From positions 689,501-753,500 of the forward strand of contig OW387149.1 in NCBI GenBank assembly GCA_936440205.1: a DNA stretch of 64,000 bases. The letters run 5' to 3'. Numbering within the stretch: the first letter of the stretch is position 1; each line of letters opens with the position of its first letter. The notes under the pieces were generated by a model, which saw nothing but the letters and a program-made list of their open reading frames with translations, had not been told where the DNA came from and made no database searches. A program made the translations under genes and the position numbers. The stretch is from Lepidonotus clava (lineage: Eukaryota; Annelida; Polychaeta; Phyllodocida; Polynoidae). Shown piece after piece: positions 24,101-36,100 of this stretch.

Positions 24101-27100
24101 GAAGAGGCCCTTCAAGATCTGGTGGATGTAAGTACAGTTTAGTAACCTAATGTATAGTCCTCCCCAGCATGAGTAGCTTATTTACTGCATTATACCTGCA
24201 GACTAGCCTAGATCAAGATGCATACTGGGAAATGTGTTTACAAGTCACAGACTTTGAACATGTAATTTTCATCAATCAAGGAATTCTTTGTGGTTTAACA
24301 TATGGAAAACAGTAATGAGTTTTTTGTTTCAATTGCGTAGATCTATATATAATTTGCATTTCTTAGGCTGGTTTGAAAATGCATCCATTACAGATTATGT
24401 TTTCCTGTGTCTTCCCTGAGAGTTTTTTCAACTAAATTAGCCAAAAATCAAGATGCATGTACTTTTAACACTGAAAAATCTGTGGTAGGGAGAATAGACA
24501 AAAGTAGTTTTTACAGTCTAGAAACAAAGTACCAATTCTAAGCATGAAAAGAATCATCAAAAAGACAGTTATAAATTTAGTTGAGAAACGGTTATTACAT
24601 ATTGAATGTAAGATTCTATAAACCTTTTCACATGAAGGCCTAATGTTAGGTGAACTGAGCTTCCTATACAATATTGATATCATCATTCAAATAATGAACA
24701 ATAATTATTAGTGAAACATGACAGATTGTCTTGTTTCACTATAAATTCAGCATTTATTTATGAACTATTCTGATGAATGCATAGTGTATTTATTTTCATA
24801 TATGATTATTATACTATGAAAGAGGTAAGTAGCATAGACAATGAGTATTAGTATGTCATCAGAAGCCTTTATGTTTGAACAATTTCTACTTGTCTGCCTC
24901 CTTATGTAATATGAAAGGCATTTTTCAAAATCAGTTGGCTAAATTGGGTTAATTTTTCATGTGAAGAAATAGAACCAGTTATGATCATAACTCCAGCATA
25001 TTGGTGATCCAATAGTCCTTAAGAACAAGATTAAATCACTGTAACTCTGTGGATATGCCTGTGGCCCATTGCACAATGAATTGTATAAAAGAACAATCGT
25101 AACAAAGATAATTGAATTTCTGTTTAGTTTCAAACCATGCGTTATAACATGCAAAGTTGCTACAAAAGGTGTTGTAACAACAATGGGTATGATAACATAG
25201 ATAGGTATTGTGCAACAGTAAGTATTGTTCGTAACGATGACATCATTGTTCACATATCTTTGTTGTGAAATGCCTATTTCTTTTTTTCTACCGTATCAAA
25301 CTGAATTCTCTAACTTGACACCCCATACACCTAGACTCTTTCTCTTTAAGGAGAGGAGAAATGTTTCCCCTCATCCTCTTGAAGCACACCTTTCACTCCC
25401 TATTATACTTATGTTTGGCTCATTTGGTGAGGGATTTCGCTTCAAGAAAAAGAAGACATACATGCACCCCCTGGTGGTATACATCAGTACTAAACCTCTA
25501 TGTCTCAAGAAGAAAACCTCTCCTTATAAGCCTCATGTGAGATATAACAGGGAGAATCTTTGCTCTTAAAGAGGAAGAGGCTATACCTTCCTCTTCCTCT
25601 TCCTCTTAAATAAGCAGAAAGTAGGTGTATGGGGTGAACTTGATGTATGTGACCCATACAGTTCATTTACAGCATTCTAAGTAGCTTTAAAACATAACAA
25701 TCAAACACATTCATTGTTACAAGCACGTTCATTGTTATAAGATTCATTGTGTGATGATCTCTTTCATCATAAATAGCTATATGAGTTTAGTTTTTGCTTA
25801 TGCAAGTTCGGCGGATTTACATGGGTTTGGGTGGATTTACAAGAGTTTGGGGTTTGGGGTCAAGAGTTTACTTGAGCTTTGTTATAAAATGGCAGCTTAC
25901 AGGAGTTTCAAACTCCCATACAGTTTCTGTAAACACACATAAACTCCTGTAGCTATGGAGCTTTGTTATGAAACAGGCCACAGGCCAGTCATATCTAATA
26001 TCATGAAGTGAAGTTATATTTTGGTGTCTGGTATATTTCAGAAAATGGACGAAGGAAAAGAGGTAGGTCCCACATCTTTTCACTTTAAAAAAAAACAGTT
26101 CACAAATTTACAAATCTCAATTAGTAGGTACATTATTTTCCTTTGTAATAGATTGTTTATTGTTTAAATTTGTGTATCTTTCCCTCTCTCATCTCCTGTG
26201 ATGTCACACACAGAAACATTCACTTAAAACCCCTAGTAGGGGTACTGGTCTGGAGCTTCTGTTCCTGGAAAGAATACAGGCCCGCAGTACCCCCCTGCTG
26301 ATCGTAAAAGGCAACAATGGGGTGGGGGGGGGACCCAGCACCCTGATCTTGTGGTTTATTGGATTCGATTCTGAGTTGGTGTCTGAGTTCACTAAAGGAT
26401 AAAGTACAGCAAAATGATTGCCAGACTGACCAATTCAAAACACATGTCTGAAAAGTCAGAACTTGCCTTAACGTGTTTTTGCAATGAAAATGACCATGGC
26501 TGTTGTTAAAGGAAAGCTTGCACATAAATGTAGAATAGTAATTTTTTAATGAATTCAATTCAGCATGTCACTAACAACTTGTACTAATCAATGTAAGCAA
26601 AATGGAAGGAAAATATTTAGTCTACACACAATTATGGGACATTAAAAATAATGTGTATTTTATTACATTTTTATGGGAAATCCCCCAATGTGTGATGTAG
26701 CAAGGGGAGTTCTCGGGGAATCCCATCTTCCCATAGAAGGGAATCCCCATCCCTGTAGAGGATTTTGTAATAAGAGTTAGCCCCTCTTATCAAAACCATA
26801 ATTATATATTTGACCTAATGCAACTCATAATAAATTGAAATACATATCCATCTACAAAAAATTAATGTATTAATCAGAGATTCCCAAAACAACTTTAGAA
26901 GGAATTCCTATAGCTTTGACATAGCAAGGGGAGTATTAAGCAGCCAAACATTTGGGGGATTCCCTAAATAAATTTCCTTTCCTTGATTATTCCATTACAC
27001 CTCAATATTTTCACTTTTTTTCTTTTGAAATATTTTTAGAATACTGAAATGTTCAAAACACATAAATGGGCAACTTGCCCATTTATGTGCAACGTTTCCT

Positions 27101-30100
27101 TTAAGGTGTAACACATCCACCACTCACTCACCATATACTTTCAAGTTCCTTTTAGTTTGGGTTTAGAATCTTCATTGTTGTTTCTAAAAGCTCTCTTTTG
27201 TTAAAATAAACAGGTTCCTCTGTGTGTGCCTGTCTGTGTATAAGGGGTTGAGTGTGGATGTGTGTATGGCAAAACTCAATATAAAATTTTACACATTGAA
27301 TAGGGTGTACACAGGGGGTCCCTGCGTTAGATGTCCAATTGGCTAGAAATGGCTATGTTGCGTGTCCTATGTTTTTCATGTTCATGTCAATTTTAATAAG
27401 GACTCGTTTTGCATGTCAGATTTCAGGAATAGCCCATGTCAAGTATTTTCGTGTGCGTGTGTCACTAAGCTCCATATCACATGTCAAAGGGTCTACCAAG
27501 TTTTCCAAAAGCCCATATTTACCGAGCTCAAGTTCACCTGTGGTCTGAGTTCACCAGCATTCATATATACACAATATTCTATAAAACCATAAATTTGCAT
27601 CGTTTTTACACTTAATGAAACTACTACCGTGGTCTGTGGGTGGTGGAAGTCACTACAAAAATCACAGCTTGAATTTCACCTTATCTGATTGTATGATAAT
27701 ACAAAATTAGCCCATTATTTTGCGTCAGTGTTAAAGGCCAGGCGGGACTTAATGATGGGCTGCCACCTAAATAGTTAAGGCGCGCACCATGTCACAGCGT
27801 TTCCTTAAGTGTCAAAGTGTCAACGTAGCCTGACGCAACACAGCGCTCATGTCCAGGTCGCACTCTCACGCCGTTTACCATGGTCGCACAGGCGATGGTC
27901 ATATGGGCTTGGCCTAAACACACTTTGTAGCAGAAGGAGCGTAGCATAAAAAACGCTCCGTAAGCGTCTACGATGCCGTACTTTAGAACTCAGTAAGAAG
28001 CGTTACTGTTGCCCATGTAGGAACGTGACCCACCGTCTGGATAAGAAATCCGATAGTTAAAAGTGGTTTCACTCCCCGGCTACCGCTTTCAGAAGTAGTT
28101 TCTGGATAAGCGTTAATGTTGCCCATGTAGGAACGTGACCCACCGTCTGGATAAGAAATCCGATAGTTAAAAGTAGTTTCACTCCCCGGCTACCGCTTTC
28201 AGAAGTGAAAATTGATGAAGAAAAGTTGGGGTTATAATAAACCTCAATCAGGACATGGTTGGATGGACAGAAAGCAAATTTTAAGTCCTTTCCTGTTGTC
28301 TTTCACAAAATTATTTTGAATGTATTTGTAAAAAAGAAAAAGGACAGAAATAACTAGACACGTTTTGGTGTATGTCAAAATTGAAACAATGTTACATGCC
28401 CTTCCATGTTTTTCAAATAGGTTAAGAAATGCAGATCCATTATAGGCTTACAAGTTTTGGCTGGCATAACGCTAACAAGTGTGCTTAACCCTGGTAATAT
28501 ATAGGCAAAATAGTGTCTAAATGTAAAGTTTTGTTGTGAAATGCCTTTTTTATTATTATTAATATTATCATGATTATTGTTGTTCTTATTGGTATTGTTG
28601 ACCCGCTCATGCCGACGTCTGGTTATCCTTTGTGTGTATTTTTTAGTTCCTTTTTTTTTTTTTTAATCTTTTACTGTATCTTTCATTACTTCTTTAGAAC
28701 AAAAGTGTTGTTATCTTATGTAATATACTTGTATTAATCCATCTCTGTTGTTTCTTTTTCGAGTGGCATTCAAACACAAACAAGGGTGATTAAAGTGCGA
28801 GTTGTTTTTTATTCACGTCAGCTTAAGATGCTCAGTCACATGCTGTGTTTTACAGGTGGCAGCATTGCTTTTCTACATGCTAGCGTGTCAACATGCTCAT
28901 TGACATTAAGTGTTTTACAGGTGACAACTTTGTTTTCCATGCTAGCTCGCTTGTACAAAAGTATAAGTAGAATGCAGGAAGTATACAGTGTTGCATTTTC
29001 TCAAGTGTCAAAAGGGTGTACTGAAAACTGTGAACTCTGCAACAACTCGCCGTGCCATAGATGGCAAGGCCAGCATTCCCCTCCAACGCGAACCTGCAGC
29101 TGATTTGGCACCACTGTTTACATATAAATAAGGGCAGTGACTTTTTCATTTCATACTCATTCACGCAGACTGACCATGGAGTCTTATATGTGGATAGTGT
29201 TCTCAATATTAGTTACATGCAACCTTGCATTGCCCGATGCAAAAATGCTTCTGAATTACGGTGTAACATTTAAGCCCATAAAATCTGTGTTCATTCGGAA
29301 CAGCTACGTCATTGTGCCTGTGGATGTTACCTTGCCAACATTACTCAAGCCCATCATTGTTTCCGACGTCAACTCATGTCGCCAACATTTGCAGAACAAA
29401 AACACACGGCGACCTGACCTATGTAGGGAGTTCATTACCGATTTCCAGAATATCGTGGCCTTGCAGAAAAAAGCCAATGACAAGATCACGGATACCCTGT
29501 TACACATTGGATTAATTTTGGATGTAAATTCACATGTAACCAGTCGGACCAGACGCTCGTCGGACGGTCTTTTACCAGTCGTGGGTGAGGTCTCTGAATT
29601 CATGTTTGGCACAGCAACAGTCGGTGAACTAAAGGGAGTGAAATCCCTTGTAAACAGTGTCGCACTGGCAGATGAGACTAATGTCCATCAAATTCTATAC
29701 CTAGGAAATGCCCTGAAAGCCGTGGTAAATATCACACAAAATAATTTGAAGTTGCAAATGCAGTCGGTATTGGAAAATACCGAATTCCTCCTTAATTTAT
29801 CTAGGCAGTTAGATATTTACAAACGCCGCAAACATGTAGCCGACATGTTAAGACAGGACACTCTACGAATGGAAATGGAAAATGAAGCTCTATATTCTCA
29901 ACTAACTAGGCTAACTTCTGACATTCGTGCTCTTGGAAAGAAGATCATAAAGCCAAGTTTCATAAATTTAGAAGAGATGAAAAGAGTTTTACAAGCAGCT
30001 GCTACCATCGTGCCTCACCAACGCCTAAGGGAACTTGGGATACGCCTGCCTACAGTGAGTGAAATGTATGATGAGATATCATTGTTGACTGAACCCCGAT

Positions 30101-33100
30101 TAACGGAAAACGGTACAATTATACAACTGAGTTTAAAAGTCCCACTGATCGTTGACGGAGAAAGTTTTTATTTGTATCAGGTGAACAAGTTCCGACTCCC
30201 CTTCCATGGTCATTACACACAACTTTTTCATATACCTGAATATTTGATAATATCGGAGTCTCAGAAATATATGGCTACACCGGACACATCACAAGTAGCA
30301 GCATGTACAGGCTCTAGGTGTTACATGGATATTTTGACACGTGACTTGCAAAATGATACGTGTCTCACTGCGTTATTTAATGTTAATCGAACTGCTGTCA
30401 AGTCTCTGTGTGACTTTCGCTTAGTAACGGGACATAGCAGTGGGTCGATTCATGTGATTGACAGTATACATTTCCTACTAGCCAACATTAAAACTGTCAA
30501 AGTCACATGTAATTCTTCGACCGTACAACAAAAGGGATGTTCATCTTGTGTACGCACTTTTCCCTGTGGCTGCTTGATCACAGCAGATACATGGTATGTG
30601 AGGACACCTGCCGATGGCTGTGTTCACGAAAATCATGGACCCATAATTCTGTATCCAGTCAACATGGCCAGTCTGCAACACCTGAATATGACACTAACAA
30701 ACATTTTAGATCCGGCTCGACTGTACTCTGAACCTATACCGATCTCTTCCCTGAATGAAGAAATACAGACTCGTCAGAAAATTTTACTTGCCAAGGAACA
30801 TTCCAATTACATCAGCCTTGGGAAGTATGTAAAGGCAATAACGCAACATCAGAAAGAATTCAACCGAGAACATCTGGACCATTTACAAGTGGACTTCGGT
30901 CACAATATATACGCTTATTGGGCAAATCGATTATTGACCTTTGTGGTTTCACCTTTATCATTGTTGTTGATTATAATCTTATGTGCACGTGCTAAAAAAC
31001 ACAACCGTGAGCATTTTGGTTCTCATTCCTCCATATGAATACCTGACAGCAACCTTTTAATAACCAATATTAAAACTTGAGCAGGCCCTTTGAAGCACGT
31101 ATTTTTTGACATTTATATATTACCGATTTGTAACTTGTTAAATCAAAGTAAATTTTGTGCATTTGTTGGGAAACAGTAAAGGTCCTATTTAAGGAAATTG
31201 AAACATAAGTTGCACCATGCATGGAAGATCAATCTACTATTGAATGTGGTTTAAGTACAACAACAACAACAACAAAAATCTTTTTCCAGTAATGTAAATT
31301 CTGACAACATTCCCTCACACAGAAAACAGTCCCTATTGCAGTCAATTAAAGAAATCACATGTTCCATCTAAAGAAAAGTAAAAAAATAATAATAATAATA
31401 ATGCCAAACTATTCTACAGAGGACAGAATTGCTTGCTGTTTAAAAACGGTCTACCATTTTCTGGTACCAAAGAGAAAATAAACATACGGTGAAAGATTCA
31501 GTTTTAGTGTTTTTATTTTTTGTTTTTCACTCAATTATTTTTAAACACTTTGTAATACATGTCTGCAAAGGGAAAAGAAAATTAATCAAGGTTTAATTTA
31601 ATATACATACATATATCGCAATGGCCTAGATACATTACTTTGTGTAAACATAAAAGAAAATCCTAAAGAGGTGACTCTGCGGTACCTAAAACAATTTATG
31701 CGAACTATTACATGTTGAGGCTGCACTAAACCCAAGTGTTACTTTTGTACACAATCACCGCTGGACACAGCTGTCTACAGGTGCTGTCGTTTGTTGACTT
31801 GAGGCAGATGGTCATCATGCAGTCTCGGCGTCGGAGGAACGTGTTGAGTTGTAGTCGTTCTTTGCGGGGGATGTTGACCTTGGTCGGGAGATCCAATGTC
31901 AATGGTAGTTCGGGGCCCCAAAGTACCAGCGGACCGGACCACGACATACGGAGACTGGAGGCGATGACAGATGGTCGCGATGCACTCATCTTGGGACAAT
32001 CGGCTGAGAGGATGAAGTTGGCTTCGCAGTGGACGGGGCTGAGAGGCAGCATCAAGGTCTCGTCCTGGTTGTAGACGACCAGGACACACCGTACCCTCAC
32101 TTCTGGGCGCCGTCTGGCGAGGTTCACCCGTCTGCACAACGATAAACTGAAATCCAAACAAAATAATGTCTCATTATTTTCAATGTTATACAGTGAAGTT
32201 AATTTGCGTAGGCCTTGAGGTGACGTTAACCAGGAACAAGTTATCCAGTACAATTATAATTTTAACTCCTTGAAGCCACCTACAGATAATGTTGTACATA
32301 GAATTTCTGTTGAATAGGCCTTTTGGTGACGTTAAGTAGGAATAGGTTTAATAAAAAGTTCGCTTTATTTTTAATCCTTGCAACAAGATACAGAGAATCA
32401 GATAATTTTATGTGGCATGGATATATAGGTGGAAATAGGTGGGAATAGGTGGAAAACGTGATTAATCTTAAAATGCTCTACAATGTCCGTTAAATAATTG
32501 ACTTGGAAACTTTTTCCAGGTGAGAATGTGGACAATTCTGAAATCTGATTAATATCTGAAAATGTACGTCTCTGTTATGGAAATAAGTCAGACATATTCG
32601 TTTATAGGGAAACCATTACAAACATTAATGATTTTGATTCAGTTTGAAATTATATAAAGCAGAGAAACCAGTGCGTCTCAAGAGCATGATCACATTAAAA
32701 ACAGTTCTAATCGAATTGTTAAGTGTGAATGTTATTTAAGTATATCCTCACCATAGATTCAACAGATGGAGGGCAGCAAGGAAGATGACCGCTGTAACAA
32801 CCAGGCCGCTTCCTATTGACTTGGATGAGGCAGGGATGTCAGCTCTGGGAATCGGCCTTGACGATTCGTTGAGGAATCTGTCGATGTCCATAAGTAGGTC
32901 CATGTTTCTTGAAGTCCTGGACAAGTAAATAGTTGTCTGTTTTGTGTGTGAGTGTGGGTGGCTGCAAGGAGCACATGTCGAGATGGGAGAGGCACTGCAG
33001 TATTTATGGTCAGGGTCAAGCCCAGCCAGCACAGGTTACGTGGGGTCTGGGCAGGGCCAGCTGCCCGAGCACAAACTACCTCATGAGCGGCAGGGCTTCT

Positions 33101-36100
33101 CTAAGTCTTGAGCGGCATGGGTTACACTCAGTGGCGATAGATCTTCAAAGACTCCAAGCAGTCCCTTTGGACCCCTGTCGGCTGAACCCTTTGCCCAGCC
33201 CACAGGTCATGTGTAGTTGGGGTAGGATCGCGTGTGGCGCACTGTTAGGGGGCGTCAGATCTTCAAAGGCTTCAAGCAGCCGTTTCACACCCGTGTCGGC
33301 AAGTTCACTGTTGCGCCAAAGGCGACACCTAATCTGTGTACAGGGCTTCATGGAGAAGACTAAGTATCAGTCCTGCCCTTGTGCGACACCCGGCCCCCTG
33401 GACGCAGCAGTCAGCCCAGCCCAAGCTACCTCAGGAGCGAAGGGGCTTCTCTACATCTTGGGCGACGTGTGGCGCACTGTTAGGGGGCGACAGATCTTCA
33501 AAGGCTTCAAGCCGCCGTTTCACACCCGTGGCGGCAAGTCCACTTTGTTGCGCTACCGGCGACACCTAATCTGTGTACAGGGCTTCATGGAGATGACTAA
33601 GTATCAGTCCAGCCTTTGCGCGACACCCGGCCCAGCCAGAGCTACCTTAGGAGCCGAAAGGACTTCTTTCCAACTGGGCGGCTGGCTACTTAAACCCCGA
33701 GCCTCGACGTAGTTAGTCACTTCTCTTCTTTCTCCCAACTTGCCACATCATCAACTACCATGGACAATTCTCAGACCAGCATCCTAGACATGGACACCGG
33801 CCACACCTTCACCTCCGAGTCGGGTTCTTCTGGCTCATCCTCCATGACGTCGACTCCGGCCAGCCGCCCACGTGTCTTTCCGCGTACAAGTCTTTTTGAC
33901 TCGCCAGCCACCCCTGTACGTGAGAATTCTTATTGCCTAGTGTTGGAGGATTCGGACGCCGGCGACGACCAACAGAGCGGGCTGCTGCAGACCCTCATGC
34001 AGGAGATGACAGTGCTGCGTGACCAAGGGACGAAGCAGCAACAAGAGGTGGCCAGCCTACGCCTGAAGCAGGCAGAGCTCGAGGGGCAGTTGGCTCAGCA
34101 GCGGCAAGCACAGCCGGCGGCAAAGGCAGCCTATCGGAAAGCAAATCCAGAAATAAGTGTAAGTTTAAAAATTATTTTTGACTTTGCAAGAGTAATGTAC
34201 TCGACAAATAAATAATTAAGTTATTTCCTGAGTAAGCATGCTCATTTTTGTTCCTAGGATTTTTTTTAAAAAACATCAACCTTTCTCTGATATTTCTTTG
34301 GATATTGAAAATGTGTACGGGTTTCTGGAAGATGCTCTTAAGGCAAGCTTGTCCTTTCTTTTGTCACAGGCGATGGTACGTGAAGCGTACAGACAGCTGA
34401 TCAGGGTGGAAGAGATACGTCCATACAAGGCCGACCTAGGGTAAGATGACCAGACATATGAAGTTGTCGCTCACTTGTTCAGAACATCGCTGACTAATTG
34501 AGAATAAAAATGTGTCTGTGATAGGAGGCACTTAGTGCTACATTTGTAAATCACAGTTTCGTTTCCTGAATCTAGTAAATATATGTTGCAACTGTTCTTA
34601 GATGATTCATGTATCTTGACTGTGAGAACGGAAATCTGCAAACTGTTTGATTATTTTTTTGTTTTGCTGAAATGAATGCCTTCTTCTACTCACAGTGACA
34701 AGTTCGTGGATGCCCAGAACAGAGTCATCACGGCCCACCTCCTTGAGAACGTCCGGTCGTTGTCCCCTCGCCTGGATGTTTCTGACATAGAAGGTAATTC
34801 AGTTAAACAGTAGTGGAAAATAATACACTTGTACTTTTAAGTCTTAAGTCTTTTAAGTTTGTTACTGTAGCAAATATCCTTATACCCTGTCGACCTCTAA
34901 CACACTAGTTCTACATTGGCGGGTTGGGACTACGCCTTTGACTGGGGCAGTACCCTATTTAGGGTTTTCAGTTTTGTTGGCTGGGACAATTTGTTTTTCG
35001 GTCTATCTAGAGGTCGTACTTGATATCCCTAATTAACTACTTTTCATGAACATTAAATTACATTGTGGTCTGTCATGAAAATGGTTTTCATAAATGCTAA
35101 AACCGTTGCCTTTGTATTTCATGCAGTCTGCTGCAGGGCCTATTGGAAAACCATACAGGCCAGAGCGCGTGTGGCCAGGCTAGGCACCAAGGAGAAGGTT
35201 AAGGACCAGACAATCGGACGCTACTATCGGTCACAGGTAACAAGTTGTTTAATTTCTGTTCTGAATTTAGGCTCTTATTTTTCATCCTGGGTGAACCATG
35301 TAGATCTTTCTGTATAACATTCGCCATAAAGCAATTGTTTTATCTTACACATTGCTTAGAATCGTCTGCTGGATACTTACATGGTTTTTGTTTTTCCTTT
35401 GTTCAGAAGATCAAGCGGCGAGTGGCTGGTCTGTCCCTGATGGACTGGTCCGAAGAGAAGAAGGAGCGGGTACGCGCGGTCCTCACGGCGGACTTCACAT
35501 CTGACGACGAGCGTGGGGAGAACGACGACGAGCCCGCCTTCCGACTGGGACGTCGACTTCCGTGGGAGAGCGTTGAGCTGCGGGACATTAAACGGGAGCT
35601 ACAGGTTGTCGAACGGCGTCAAAGCCGGGCTCGGCGGGGGGGGACAAGGATGGCCCTGCGTTACAAAGACGAGGTCGACAACAGCCGACCTGTTCCCCCG
35701 CCGGGTGCACCCGCCTGGACAGTAGCATAATCAGTTAATTGGGGTGTATGTACAGATATTTATGTTCAATGTTAATTTCTCTTTATGTTATACTTTATGT
35801 GAAATAGGAAACTTTAAAAATGAACTTGTTGATAAATAATAAAAGCAATTATATTATATTACCGTGTTCGGTTCATCTATGACACAGAGAATTAGTGTAT
35901 CATCAGTTTAATTACAAGCACATAGTTAATATAATCAAAGCGCAAATAATTTCATAACAATAGACCTACACACCCAGAAAGGGTGACAAAAAAAGTCACG
36001 GAAAATTTTTTTTTTCTCGAACATCGCTAACTTTGTAGATAAATGAGATATTTACGATTCCTATGGTGTTATTTACATGTTTCATATATGTGTGTAAGAG

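Noticed and set aside
24785-24830. Micro-exon ending at the strong GTAAGT near 24825
   Set aside because: No acceptable acceptor with a pyrimidine tract upstream.
29137-31038. Upstream in-frame ATG at 29137 as the envelope start
   Set aside because: It adds 13 polar residues before the signal peptide and lies almost on the TATA box; the ATG at 29176 has a better context and a normal leader.
32933-33712. A 259-residue plus-strand open frame
   Set aside because: It runs over GC-rich diverged repeats between two divergent genes, overlaps the start of the minus-strand gene and shows no domain.
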